Source of the DNA: Clostridiaceae bacterium
Lineage (GTDB): Bacteria > Bacillota > Clostridia > Saccharofermentanales > Saccharofermentanaceae
Assembly (NCBI GenBank): GCA_012718915.1
Contig: JAAYBI010000049.1
Span: 36,849 to 100,848, forward strand
DNA: 64,000 nt
Reading direction: 5' to 3'
Below the pieces are notes generated by a model. The model was not told the DNA's origin and made no database searches. It saw nothing but the letters and a program-made list of their open reading frames with translations. Position 1 is the first letter of the stretch. The number at the start of each line of letters is the position of its first letter. The position numbers and the translations under genes were made by a program. Below, one piece after another: positions 1 to 8,205 of this stretch.

Positions 1-1
1 A

Positions 2-607
2 TCAGCCTCTTCCCTCAGGCATTTCAGGCTTTTCCGAAAGCGAGGGAATCAGATTAAGCGCCTCCATTTTTTCTCGTACGTGCCCGATATCTTGCCACAG
101 CGTCATACGATGATTATTGTTGCGCAATATAAACGCGGGATGAAACGTCGGGAAAATAAGATAATTATTCTTTTCGAAAAATTGGCCCCTAACTTTGCCA
201 ATGGCTTCATCAGAACCGGTGAAGTATTTGTATGCCGTCTTGCCCATAAGTACAATCACCTTTGGCTTAACAAAACGCACTTGTTTTGCAAGTAGCGGCA
301 TGCAGGATTTAGCTTCGGAAGGCGTCGGGACACGATTCTCGGGTGGCCGGCATTTGACTATATTACATATGTGATAATCATCAGAAGTAAAACCATATCC
401 CTCAAACAGCAAATTCAATAATCTTCCGGCTTGCCCGACAAATGGGAGGCCCTGTTCATCCTCGCTGGCTCCGGGTCCCTCGCCGACGATCATGAGCGGC
501 GCTTCAACCGAACCACGAAAAACGACGACATTCTTCCTTGTCTTTGAAAGTTCACAAGACTGACAATGCTTGCATTCCTCGACAAAATCCGGCCAGTAAT
601 ACGCCAC
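2..607 (-). CDS. udg: Family 4 uracil-DNA glycosylase
   Basis: Removes uracil from DNA to start base-excision repair. The 201-residue protein has the family 4 signature GEGPGASEDEQG at 43-53 followed by PFVGQAG, and the catalytic-loop motif HPAFILRN near 156. Cysteines 15, 18, 86 and 102 fit the C-x2-C...C-x15-C 4Fe-4S pattern of this family. Start is GTG at 607, 8 bases after a GGAGG site at 616-620; the stop lies at the very edge of the window, so the gene is complete. It follows phoR by 31 bases on the same strand and may be the last gene of the pst-pho transcript. Confidence 0.93.
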   Translation of the reverse strand: MAYYWPDFVEECKHCQSCELSKTRKNVVVFRGSVEAPLMIVGEGPGASEDEQGLPFVGQAGRLLNLLFEGYGFTSDDYHICNIVKCRPPENRVPTPSEAKSCMPLLAKQVRFVKPKVIVLMGKTAYKYFTGSDEAIGKVRGQFFEKNNYLIFPTFHPAFILRNNNHRMTLWQDIGHVREKMEALNLIPSLSEKPEMPEGRG

Positions 608-638
608 GGCTCAATCCTCCGACTCTACTTTTTAAGTA

Positions 639-2078
639 TTATACCAAATCCTCAGCAATTTTGAGATGAACGGTAAAAGTCGCCCCGGCACCTTGCCGGC
701 TTTTAACGCTGACCGAGCCTTCATACAATTGAGCAATATGCTTCACGATCGAGAGCCCCAGCCCCGTTCCGCCCACTTCTCGGGAACGGCTTTTGTCCAC
801 TCGATAAAAACGTTCAAAAACACGTTCCAGGTGTTCTGTTCCAATGCCGTCTCCGTCATCCGTGACTTCAATGGAAACAAACCGATCCGGCTCTCTTTTT
901 AACAGAACTCTTACCTGCCCGTCTTCTTTTCCGTACTTGATAGCATTGTCGAGCAAATTAACCAATATTTGTCGAATGCGATACGGATCAGCTAAAACCG
1001 GCAAATTCTCGGGAGTTTCAACCATAATGCTCGTATTTTTATGCGATGCAGTATCCTTTAGTTCTGAAACAACATCTTCAACCAGAATCTCCAGATTAAA
1101 TACCGTAGTTTCTTCATCACCTTTCCCGGTCGTCTCAATCTCAGACAGTTGCAGAATGTCATTAATTAATTGATGAAGTCTTTCCGCCTCAATATCGATG
1201 ATTTCAAGAAATCGTTCCGCGACGGCCATATCATCAATCTTTGTATTTCTTAATGTATCAATGAAACCCCGTATAGAAGTAAGCGGCGTCTTCAGTTCAT
1301 GACTAACATTTGCAACGAATTCAGCTCGCATTTCTTCCAACTGAGCCAGTTTGCGATTTTGAGCCTCAAGATCTCGAAGTTTTGTCTCTATATCATCTGC
1401 CATATTGTTAAAAGCAGCAGTTAATATTCCAACCTCATCGTCCGACAAATTCTGAATGCGCGGGAAGTAATTTGAGCGTTTGTACATCTCGGTAGAATTT
1501 TTGAGTTCAATGAGAGGGCGCGTCCATTTGCGTGCAAAATGATAGCCCAGATAACTGTATAAAATCAACGCCGTAAGCATAATCGCAAACAGCGACCCTC
1601 GCATCTGCACCATTCGGTCTTTATAAGCCAGCATCGGAATGGACGTTCGTACAACCAGATTCTCTGTTTCATGATATCGGGCCAAATACAACGTTTGCAC
1701 GCCCAAGGTATTACTGAAGCGAATTTTAAAAGCACTACCCCTGCTCTTTATTGCTTGAGCTATTTCTTCTCGATCGGCATGATTATCCATCTGAAAAAAG
1801 TCTTCGTTGCTGTCATATATGACCGTTCCATCGAGTGCAACAATCGTCATGCGAACAGCTCGACCGGATTCGGAAAAAACTCTTTGACAAGTTTTTGTTG
1901 CCTCTTCAAAGTCTTTACCATCTTCCAATTCCATATCGAAAAGTTTGTTCGCAGATATGAGTAGATTGCGATTCATTTCGTTGGAATATGCATTCATAAA
2001 ATACGCTGCAACTAAACCGGTGGTAACAACAGAAGTCACAACAATGAAGAATAACAGCAGTTGAATCTTTCTTAACAT
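639..2078 (-). CDS. phoR: PhoR-type sensor histidine kinase
   Basis: Membrane kinase that would phosphorylate the PhoB-like regulator encoded just upstream under phosphate limitation. Order in the 479 residues: TM1 about 6-28, an extracytoplasmic sensor loop of about 130 residues, TM2 about 162-180, HAMP about 181-235, HisKA with phospho-acceptor H260 in the VSHELKTPL motif, and HATPase with N box (LLDNAIKYG near 375), DDGDGIG near 408 and GTGLGL near 437. No cytoplasmic PAS domain is evident between HAMP and HisKA, unlike many PhoR proteins. An AAGGAT ribosome site precedes the ATG. PhoR is assigned from position in the pst-pho cluster; by domain set alone it could be another EnvZ/WalK-type kinase. 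Confidence 0.9.
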   Translation of the reverse strand: MLRKIQLLLFFIVVTSVVTTGLVAAYFMNAYSNEMNRNLLISANKLFDMELEDGKDFEEATKTCQRVFSESGRAVRMTIVALDGTVIYDSNEDFFQMDNHADREEIAQAIKSRGSAFKIRFSNTLGVQTLYLARYHETENLVVRTSIPMLAYKDRMVQMRGSLFAIMLTALILYSYLGYHFARKWTRPLIELKNSTEMYKRSNYFPRIQNLSDDEVGILTAAFNNMADDIETKLRDLEAQNRKLAQLEEMRAEFVANVSHELKTPLTSIRGFIDTLRNTKIDDMAVAERFLEIIDIEAERLHQLINDILQLSEIETTGKGDEETTVFNLEILVEDVVSELKDTASHKNTSIMVETPENLPVLADPYRIRQILVNLLDNAIKYGKEDGQVRVLLKREPDRFVSIEVTDDGDGIGTEHLERVFERFYRVDKSRSREVGGTGLGLSIVKHIAQLYEGSVSVKSRQGAGATFTVHLKIAEDLV

Positions 2079-2139
2079 ATCTTATCCTTCTTGAGCGCGG
2101 ATCACTAGAATAACAATCACATGATGTTCTGAGTGAATT

Positions 2140-2931
2140 CTACGCCTCCTTGAACCGATAACCTCTTCCCCGTACGGTTTCAATCATTTCAGGATTCGCA
2201 TCGTCCTTTTCTATTTTTTTGCGAAGCTGACGAATGTGAACGTCTACCGTTCTGGTTTCACCGACATATTCGTAACCCCAAACATGATTCAATAGTTCAT
2301 CTCTGGAATATGCAATCCCTTTATTGGTCATCAGAAATTTGAGTAGTTCGTATTCTCGATTGGTCATTTCAATTTCTTGATCGTTAAGATATACACGGTG
2401 TCTTATATCGTCGAGAATTAATCCCTCAAATTCAATCGTCTGATTCAAACGATGCCCATCCTGAGAAATAGCTGTCGAAGAAGATATAGTTCTTGATGAA
2501 ATCGTACCACCATCGGATGAAGGGATGATGTCATTCGATTTGCTGACCCGGGTCTTTCTTCTGACGTGAGCATTTACTCGAGCTAAAAATTCTCGTATGC
2601 CAAAAGGCTTCGTCACATAGTCATCCGCTCCGGCCTCAAGACCTCTGACTTTATCCGATTCCGTCGCTCTTGCAGTCAGCATCATGATAGGCGTCAAATC
2701 CATCGTCGCATCGGAACGAATCCTTCGACAAATTTCAAAACCATCTATTTCCGGAAGCATCACGTCAAGAATGAATAATACGACATCCGCGTATTGAGGA
2801 AGCGCCTTAAGCATTTCGGCTCCGCGCGAGAATTTATGAACCGAAAACCCCTCGCTTCGCAAATTGTACTCGATGAGTTCGGCAATTGCCGCATCATCTT
2901 CAACCAAAATAACAACCGGTTTTTCGCTCAC
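2140..2931 (-). CDS. phoB: PhoB/PhoP-type response regulator
   Basis: OmpR-family transcription factor expected to bind the Pho box upstream of pstS. The receiver domain (1-125) has the acidic pocket E11/D12, phospho-acceptor D56 (ILDVMLP), T86 and K108. The winged-helix DNA-binding domain covers about 168-262 with the usual RTVDVHIRQLRKKI recognition region. The linker of roughly 40 residues, rich in Ser/Thr/Ile (about 128-166), is longer than usual. Start is GTG, overlapping the phoU stop (GTGA), which indicates translational coupling. It is followed 61 bases later by phoR. Confidence 0.93.
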   Translation of the reverse strand: MSEKPVVILVEDDAAIAELIEYNLRSEGFSVHKFSRGAEMLKALPQYADVVLFILDVMLPEIDGFEICRRIRSDATMDLTPIMMLTARATESDKVRGLEAGADDYVTKPFGIREFLARVNAHVRRKTRVSKSNDIIPSSDGGTISSRTISSSTAISQDGHRLNQTIEFEGLILDDIRHRVYLNDQEIEMTNREYELLKFLMTNKGIAYSRDELLNHVWGYEYVGETRTVDVHIRQLRKKIEKDDANPEMIETVRGRGYRFKEA

Positions 2932-3587
2932 TTTTCTTCCGGCCTCCGCCCTTTAATGAAAAAGATAACCCACTCCGCAACGTTCTGTGCATGATCGGAA
3001 ATCCGTTCAAAGTATTTGCAAATTAATAGGAGCTCAATAAGCGGTTCGATCGACTCTGTTTCTTGTCGCATTCTTTTAATCAAATACTCTTTAATCTTAT
3101 CATAAAGAGCATCTACTTTGTCGTCCATATGAACTACGGTTTGTGCGACCTCTTCATTTTTCGATACATAAGATTCAAGCGCAGACTTGATCATTATCTT
3201 GGCATAATCTGACATGCGTATGACGTCTGCAGGTATGACCATTGTATCTCTGTACTCTTGAAGCAAAATGACTTTTTCACATATGTCGGATGCATGGTCG
3301 GCAATACGCTCTAAATCCATAATCAACTTCAGTGTTGAAATTGCATCACGCAAATCCGCCGCTACGGGTTGCTGTTTTACAATCATCTGAAGGCAAGCTT
3401 TATCAATATCGCGCTCCATATCATCGATAATGTCATCATTGGCAATGACTTTCTCTGCCATTGCGACATCAAAATCAACCAATGCCTGAACCGCATCAGA
3501 TATTGATTGCTGTGTTGCAACGCCCATTCGAATAATCATCTCGTGAATTTTAATCAGTTCTTTTTCGAATTCTTCCCGTACTACCAT
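2928..3587 (-). CDS. phoU: Phosphate uptake regulator PhoU
   Basis: Negative regulator linking the Pst transporter with PhoR signalling. The 219-residue protein shows the two PhoU helical repeats with the metal-binding E/D-rich signatures around IANDDIIDDMERDID (first repeat) and VVHMDDKVDALYDKI (second repeat). ATG start at 3587 follows an AAAGGAG site. It lies 15 bases after pstB and overlaps phoB by 4 bases, the standard pstB-phoU order. Confidence 0.95.
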   Translation of the reverse strand: MVVREEFEKELIKIHEMIIRMGVATQQSISDAVQALVDFDVAMAEKVIANDDIIDDMERDIDKACLQMIVKQQPVAADLRDAISTLKLIMDLERIADHASDICEKVILLQEYRDTMVIPADVIRMSDYAKIMIKSALESYVSKNEEVAQTVVHMDDKVDALYDKIKEYLIKRMRQETESIEPLIELLLICKYFERISDHAQNVAEWVIFFIKGRRPEEK

Positions 3588-3602
3588 ATCGCTCTCCTTT
3601 AT

Positions 3603-4361
3603 TCAGCCAAATCTTCCCGTAACATATTCTTCTGTCTTCTTGTTAACCGGATTGTTGAAAATATCAATTGTGTTAGAATATTCGATGACCTCTCCCATCA
3701 AAAAGAATGCCGTTTTATCAGAAATTCTGACCGCTTGCTGCATGTTGTGAGTCACGATAACCACAGTGTACTTCTTTTTGAGATCATACATCAAATCTTC
3801 AATTTTAAGCGTCGAAATCGGATCCAGCGCTGATGTCGGCTCATCCATCAGAAGAATATCCGGTTCAACAGCTAACGCTCTTGCAATACACAAACGCTGT
3901 TGCTGTCCTCCGGAGATACCAAGTGCAGAACGCTTTAACCGGTCCTTGACCTCATCCCAAAGTGCTGCGTCGCGAAGCGATTTTTCTACGATTGCATCCA
4001 AATCAGACTTGTTCTTAATCCCGTGAACGCGAGGGCCATAAGCGATATTGTCATAAATGCTCATCGGAAAAGGATTAGGCTTCTGAAATACCATGCCGGC
4101 GCGCTTTCTTAAAGCAGTCACATCGCAACTTCTGTCATAAACATCACAATCTTCAATTAGAATTTCTCCTGTGATTCGGCAATTAAAAACGAGATCATTC
4201 ATTCGGTTTATAGACTTAATGCAAGTTGATTTTCCGCAACCTGACGGCCCAATAAATGCTGTGATTTCGTTGGATGCGATATCAATGTTTACGTTTTTCA
4301 ACGCTTGAAAATCACCATAGTACAAATCCAGATTATGTATTTTTATCTTACTGTCGCTCAT
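3603..4361 (-). CDS. pstB: Phosphate ABC transporter ATPase PstB
   Basis: ATP-hydrolysing subunit of the high-affinity phosphate importer. Counting from the GTG at 4370, Walker [10 protein letters not shown] is at 41-49, Q loop near 96 (VFQKPNPFP), signature ISGGQQQR at 152-159, Walker [13 protein letters not shown] at 172-183 and the H loop at H208. The open frame allows that upstream GTG, but I choose the ATG at 4361 (protein starting MSDSKIKI) because it has an AAAGTGAG stretch at proper spacing and matches the family length of about 252 residues. It lies between pstA and phoU. Confidence 0.95.
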   Translation of the reverse strand: MSDSKIKIHNLDLYYGDFQALKNVNIDIASNEITAFIGPSGCGKSTCIKSINRMNDLVFNCRITGEILIEDCDVYDRSCDVTALRKRAGMVFQKPNPFPMSIYDNIAYGPRVHGIKNKSDLDAIVEKSLRDAALWDEVKDRLKRSALGISGGQQQRLCIARALAVEPDILLMDEPTSALDPISTLKIEDLMYDLKKKYTVVIVTHNMQQAVRISDKTAFFLMGEVIEYSNTIDIFNNPVNKKTEEYVTGRFG

Positions 4362-4401
4362 TAGTTTCACTCACTTTCAGACTTTTTAGGACTAATAAGT
4401 A

Positions 4402-5286
4402 TTATTTTCCGCCAAAACGATTCAGTCTACGATATATCAGATCCGCCAAACGATTAAGTATAAATATTAATAGAATAAGAACTGCTGCTGTTGCGAACGG
4501 AACAGAAACCGGGTCTTTGCCATTCATTGCCGAATTGTATAAGTGCAGAGCAAGCGTATTGCCTTGCTCAAATACATGCCCAAAAGTCGCATCTAAGATA
4601 TTGTCACCCTTGGGGAAAAAGTTCCCGGAAACACCAACGGTGAAAAGCAACGCAGCGGTTTCACCGACAATTCGACCCATTGCCAGTATGATTCCTGTCA
4701 GAATTCCCGGCAAGGCATTGGGCAAGACGATCCCCATGGTCACACGAAGTTTTCCGGCACCTAATGCTAATCCCGCTTCCTTATACATGCTTGGAACCGA
4801 CAATAACGACTCCTCCGTCGTCCTCATGATAATCGGCAGAATACAGATCATCATGGTCAAACTACCCGATAAAATGGATAACTTTAATTGAAACAACACT
4901 ACAAACACCGCATATCCGAAAAGTCCGAAGATAATTGAAGGGATGCCTGACAACACTTCCGTAGCGAATCGGATTGCGTGTACAATTCGTCCTTGCCTTG
5001 CGTACTGCGTCATATATATCGCACCGCAAAGGCAAAGCGGCACAGCGAGTATCAAGCTAATGATTACAATATACAGCGTATTAATAATCATTGGAAGCAC
5101 ACCCTTGCTCCCGCCCTTAACCGCAGAATACCCGGAGGTTAAAAATGATAAACTCATATGGGGTAAGCCGTTTATTAATATATATCCGATAATACCCGAC
5201 AAAATCATCAAAGTCATAACGGCGCACGACCAAATCATTATTGTTAACACGACGTCTTTTTTCTTAATTTTCACCCGTGAATCCAC
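4402..5286 (-). CDS. pstA: Phosphate ABC transporter permease PstA
   Basis: Membrane subunit of the Pst importer; 294 residues with about six transmembrane helices and the BPD permease cytoplasmic loop (EAGLALGAGK preceded by SVPSMYK) that docks with PstB. The reading frame overlaps the end of pstC by 23 bases. Two GTG starts compete: 5286, which directly abuts an AAGAAGG stretch, and 5274 (protein starting VKIKKKDVV), which has better spacing and overlaps pstC by only 11 bases. Length is normal for the family with either start. Confidence 0.94.
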   Translation of the reverse strand: MDSRVKIKKKDVVLTIMIWSCAVMTLMILSGIIGYILINGLPHMSLSFLTSGYSAVKGGSKGVLPMIINTLYIVIISLILAVPLCLCGAIYMTQYARQGRIVHAIRFATEVLSGIPSIIFGLFGYAVFVVLFQLKLSILSGSLTMMICILPIIMRTTEESLLSVPSMYKEAGLALGAGKLRVTMGIVLPNALPGILTGIILAMGRIVGETAALLFTVGVSGNFFPKGDNILDATFGHVFEQGNTLALHLYNSAMNGKDPVSVPFATAAVLILLIFILNRLADLIYRRLNRFGGK

Positions 5287-6664
5287 CCTTCTTGGATATG
5301 TATGAGAAACTGATGTTCACGATCATAATAAAAACAAATAGTACCAAACCGATTCCGAATAATGATTGCCTGTGGAGTCCGGCTTCGGCATATCCCATTT
5401 CGAAAGCAATACCCGCAGTCATCGGACGAACCGACGAAAACAGCGTCGGGAACTTGACAATATTCCCGGCTACCATAATCACTGCCATCGTCTCACCGAT
5501 TGCGCGCCCGACACCCAAAATGACGCCTGCGAGAATACCTGATCTTGCAGCCGGAATCTGAACCGAAAAAATAGTGGATATTTTTGTGTTACCCAGCGCC
5601 AAGGCAGCTTCGGTATATGAGCGGGGAACACTGCGAAGCGTGGTCTCAGTGACACGGACAATTGTCGGTAATATCATGACCGCCAAAACGATAATAACTG
5701 CAGCCAGTCCGGAGCCTGTGGTGTTAAATCCCAGCTTCACACCTATTTCCCGCAAAAAAGGCACCAGAATCTTCATTCCGATAAATCCGTATATGACTGA
5801 AGGAATACCTGCAAGCAGATCTACAGCCGGCCGAATAATGTCACCGATTCTTTTCGGCGCAACTTCTGCGAGAAATACAGCCGTAAATAAGCCAACAGGA
5901 ACTCCGATGGCAATGGCCCCGACGCAACCGAAAAGGGTTGCAAGAATCATATGTAATATTCCGAATTTCGGCTCACCTGCTGTAGGCCGCCATTCTTGTC
6001 CGAAAAGAAATTCCGAAAGTCCGATTTCTGCAATAGCAGGCGTTCCATATGCAAACATGTAAACTGTCATCGTGACCACAATGCCAACAGAAATAAGAGC
6101 TGTAAACTTGAATACCTGCTCGGCCGCTTTTTCGAGCCCCTCTTGCGCCAAGATTGAAAGCGAGAGAATCACAGTCAATATCAAAAATAATACCCATCCG
6201 TAACGCATTGAGACTTCCGGCCGCCCGATTCCATTTGAGACGAGACTTTTAGAAATTTCTGATGAAAATATTGAAGCGATAATTTGAAACAACATTGCAC
6301 TTATGGAAAACGCTGATGCCAAAACGTGCTTTTTCAAGACAAAAGACGTTACCCCCGCCGCAAGCAATAATACAGACGAGGCGATAATCAGAAATCTTAA
6401 CAATAAGGGGAAGACGAGCAGATATTCAAGCGATACGCGGATATTTGCAATCAACACCATAACAGCCGAGAGTTCAACGCTTTTTGTGCCAAGATCAATT
6501 CGAATAAACGGCAAGCCAAGTGTCATCAATGAAACAAGCGTCACAAAAGGAACCAGATATTTGATGATGACTTCAATACGTCTCTTACGCAGCTTGATTT
6601 GGCAGTTTGATTTGCTGCCATCGCTATGACTCTGTGGTATTTTATCCGTTATATCTGCGATCAT
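5264..6664 (-). CDS. pstC: Phosphate ABC transporter permease PstC with N-terminal membrane extension
   Basis: Second membrane subunit of the Pst importer. The C-terminal part from about residue 185 onward is a normal PstC core, including LAGIPSVIYG near 295 and the EAA-loop SVPRSYTEAALALGNTK. The 466-residue length is well above the usual roughly 300. The extra N-terminal 180 residues hold a basic cytoplasmic start, then about four hydrophobic segments (about 33-50, 85-105, 114-133, 154-173) that I do not recognise. The frame is continuous and the ATG at 6664 overlaps the pstS stop as ATGA, so the extension looks translated. A shorter product from an internal start cannot be excluded. Confidence 0.92.
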   Translation of the reverse strand: MIADITDKIPQSHSDGSKSNCQIKLRKRRIEVIIKYLVPFVTLVSLMTLGLPFIRIDLGTKSVELSAVMVLIANIRVSLEYLLVFPLLLRFLIIASSVLLLAAGVTSFVLKKHVLASAFSISAMLFQIIASIFSSEISKSLVSNGIGRPEVSMRYGWVLFLILTVILSLSILAQEGLEKAAEQVFKFTALISVGIVVTMTVYMFAYGTPAIAEIGLSEFLFGQEWRPTAGEPKFGILHMILATLFGCVGAIAIGVPVGLFTAVFLAEVAPKRIGDIIRPAVDLLAGIPSVIYGFIGMKILVPFLREIGVKLGFNTTGSGLAAVIIVLAVMILPTIVRVTETTLRSVPRSYTEAALALGNTKISTIFSVQIPAARSGILAGVILGVGRAIGETMAVIMVAGNIVKFPTLFSSVRPMTAGIAFEMGYAEAGLHRQSLFGIGLVLFVFIMIVNISFSYISKKGGFTGEN

Positions 6665-7512
6665 GAGATTTTGTTGGGAACAACGCCATCATCCGAGATG
6701 ATGCTCATTCCCTCCTCCGAATATACAAATTCCATAAAAGCGGACGTCAGTTTATCGACTGAGGAAATATCAGTAATCATCAAAAAGGGACGAGTCAACT
6801 TATATTCACCGCTAAGAATCGTCTCCTCGCTCGGAAAAACGCCATCAACGGCCAATACCTTTACGGTATCATCTACAGCTGACAACGAAATGTAACCGAT
6901 TGCATCCGGATTACTTGATACGGATTGCTTAATATTTCCGGTTGAATTCTGTTCTTCTTCATAATGAGAAGAATTCGAGATGCCAAGAATATCTTCAAAT
7001 GCGGATCGCGTACCCGAGGCCGCCTCTCGTCCGATGCGCTGAATCAATGTTTGATCTCCGTCAAATTCAGCCCACGTATTTATTTTTCCGGAAAACATGT
7101 CTGCCAAATCTGATAAAGAAATTGAATCGATCGGACAGTCCTTGTGCACGACTACAACGACGCCATCGTATCCGATGATATTGAGATTGAAGTCCACAGG
7201 ATTCTCCGCATCCTTTATCGGTCTCGACAAAAGCCCGATTTGAGCCGTACCGTTGCGGACAGAAATCGCGCCTTCGCCGGAGCCATTTCCGCCAACCGTA
7301 ACCGTAACGTTTGGGTATCGATTCATAAACGCCTCCGAAAGCGCATTTGACACATCGGCCATGGAGGTCGATCCGGTAAGCGTGAGAGTACCTGATAATA
7401 CTGAAGATTCACCGCTGATATCATCAACCAATGATATTTCCATACATCCCGAAATAATCAAAGAGAATGACAAACAAAATAATAATATGGATTTGCTAAT
7501 TTGCTTTCCCAA
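6661..7512 (-). CDS. pstS: Phosphate-binding lipoprotein PstS
   Basis: Extracytoplasmic phosphate receptor of the Pst system. Start chosen as TTG at 7512: it lies 6 bases after a perfect GGAGGT site (7519-7524), whereas the in-frame upstream sequence to 7641 has no ribosome site and would place 43 residues before the signal peptide. The product is about 283 residues with a lipoprotein signal ending in the lipobox ISGC. Ligand-binding features include LTGSTSMADVSNALSEAF and GSGEGAISVRNG, typical of PstS-type binding proteins (PBP-like 2). First gene of the pst-pho operon, downstream of a Pho box. Confidence 0.94.
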   Translation of the reverse strand: MGKQISKSILLFCLSFSLIISGCMEISLVDDISGESSVLSGTLTLTGSTSMADVSNALSEAFMNRYPNVTVTVGGNGSGEGAISVRNGTAQIGLLSRPIKDAENPVDFNLNIIGYDGVVVVVHKDCPIDSISLSDLADMFSGKINTWAEFDGDQTLIQRIGREAASGTRSAFEDILGISNSSHYEEEQNSTGNIKQSVSSNPDAIGYISLSAVDDTVKVLAVDGVFPSEETILSGEYKLTRPFLMITDISSVDKLTSAFMEFVYSEEGMSIISDDGVVPNKIS

Positions 7513-7537
7513 ACGGACACCTCCATTACTCGGTTTT

Positions 7538-7601
7538 ATAGTATCAATGCACCGGGAAATGAATGTTATGTGCAAATTAAGCTTTGTAAAATCCATGTAA
7601 A
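7538..7601 (-). promoter_or_regulatory. Pho box and promoter of the pst-pho operon
   Basis: On the minus strand four hexamers lie at an exact 11-base period: TTTACA (7596-7601), TTTACA (7585-7590), TAATTT (7574-7579) and TAACAT (7563-7568). This matches the Gram-positive PhoP box of TT(A/C/T)ACA-like direct repeats with 5-base spacers. A -10 candidate follows: GATACT at 7541-7546 (16 bases after the last repeat) or the overlapping TACTAT at 7538-7543. The box would be bound by the PhoB-like regulator encoded in the same operon, giving autoregulation. Confidence 0.82.
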
Positions 7602-7655
7602 AACAAAAAAAATAACAAACCCCCAACAATGAATCCATCATTCAGTCGTTGGAGG
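7602..7655 (-). terminator. Intrinsic terminator of the Smr gene
   Basis: On the minus strand CTCCAAC pairs with GTTGGGG, with an inner stem TGAAT/ATTCA, followed by a long T-rich tract. It sits just after the Smr gene stop (7679) and just before the Pho box, so it insulates the pst operon from upstream transcription. Confidence 0.85.
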
Positions 7656-7678
7656 ATATCAATTTATTAGGGAAATAT

Positions 7679-8023
7679 TCAGCGAAGAATAACGACCGTA
7701 ATACCGTCGTTGCCCCGAGCCCAATCCGGATCAGATCTGAAAGCAGGACACAAGTCGATCAAAGCTCTTCCGGCTTTCTCAAAAGGCCCAAACTGCTCAC
7801 CCGGACAAAAGGCCTTAATCTTACCCGCTTGAAGCATATCCTTCAAGCAATCCATGGTAGCAAACTTCAAAGACCCACCTTCGCCGGAAGAACCATACCC
7901 ATGGATAATCTTGACCTGACTGATTCCGATTCTGCGCATGGTATTCAACTCGAAGCGAAGCTTCTTCATTGCGGTTTCAACAACCGGCATACCCTCTTCG
8001 ATATTAATTATACTGGCTGCCAC
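7679..8023 (-). CDS. Small Smr-domain protein
   Basis: A 114-residue protein that is essentially a single Smr domain, as found at the C terminus of MutS2 and in stand-alone proteins; the family includes nucleases acting on branched DNA or on stalled-ribosome mRNA. The signature HGYGSSGEGGSLK near 41-53 corresponds to the conserved HGxG motif, and the preceding segment (helix then KIIH strand) fits the fold. The start is GTG at 8023 with AGGGG upstream. It stands alone, with its own promoter and terminator. The exact substrate cannot be inferred. Confidence 0.8.
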   Translation of the reverse strand: MAASIINIEEGMPVVETAMKKLRFELNTMRRIGISQVKIIHGYGSSGEGGSLKFATMDCLKDMLQAGKIKAFCPGEQFGPFEKAGRALIDLCPAFRSDPDWARGNDGITVVILR

Positions 8024-8145
8024 AAATACCCCTATTTTCTATGTTGTTGCAAGAGCGAATTGACCCGGCGCGTTATTATGTCACGTCCCCAGAAAATGGC
8101 TGCAAGACAACGAAAACATCGTGAATAAAATCTACTTACATAAGA

Positions 8146-8154
8146 ATTATAGCA
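8146..8154 (-). promoter_or_regulatory. Extended -10 promoter of the Smr gene
   Basis: On the minus strand the sequence TGCTATAAT is an extended -10 element (TGnTATAAT). No good -35 is visible, as is usual for extended -10 promoters. It would give a leader of about 115 bases before the GTG at 8023. Confidence 0.6.
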
Positions 8155-8193
8155 CAATTCTCATCTGATTATTCATCCGTGCCTTGTTTTTGT

Positions 8194-8199
8194 TATAAT
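8194..8199 (+). promoter_or_regulatory. -10 box of the rsuA-like gene, predicting a leaderless mRNA
   Basis: A perfect TATAAT lies only 6 bases before the ATG at 8206. Transcription normally begins 6-8 bases after the -10, so the transcript would start at or within a base or two of the start codon. No ribosome site is visible before the ATG, consistent with this. Confidence 0.55.
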
Positions 8200-8205
8200 G
8201 CGCTC

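Noticed and set aside
4274..4891. 205-codon plus-strand open frame opposite pstB/pstA
   Set aside because: It is antisense to well-identified pst genes, has no ribosome site and no recognisable domain; a shadow frame. The same applies to many other long antisense frames (for example 5574-6062, 18043-18564 in another frame, 28962-29522, 50676-51302, 52541-53089, 60888-61490).
7513..7641. N-terminal extension of pstS to 7641
   Set aside because: It would run through the Pho box and promoter and precede the lipoprotein signal; the TTG at 7512 has a perfect ribosome site.
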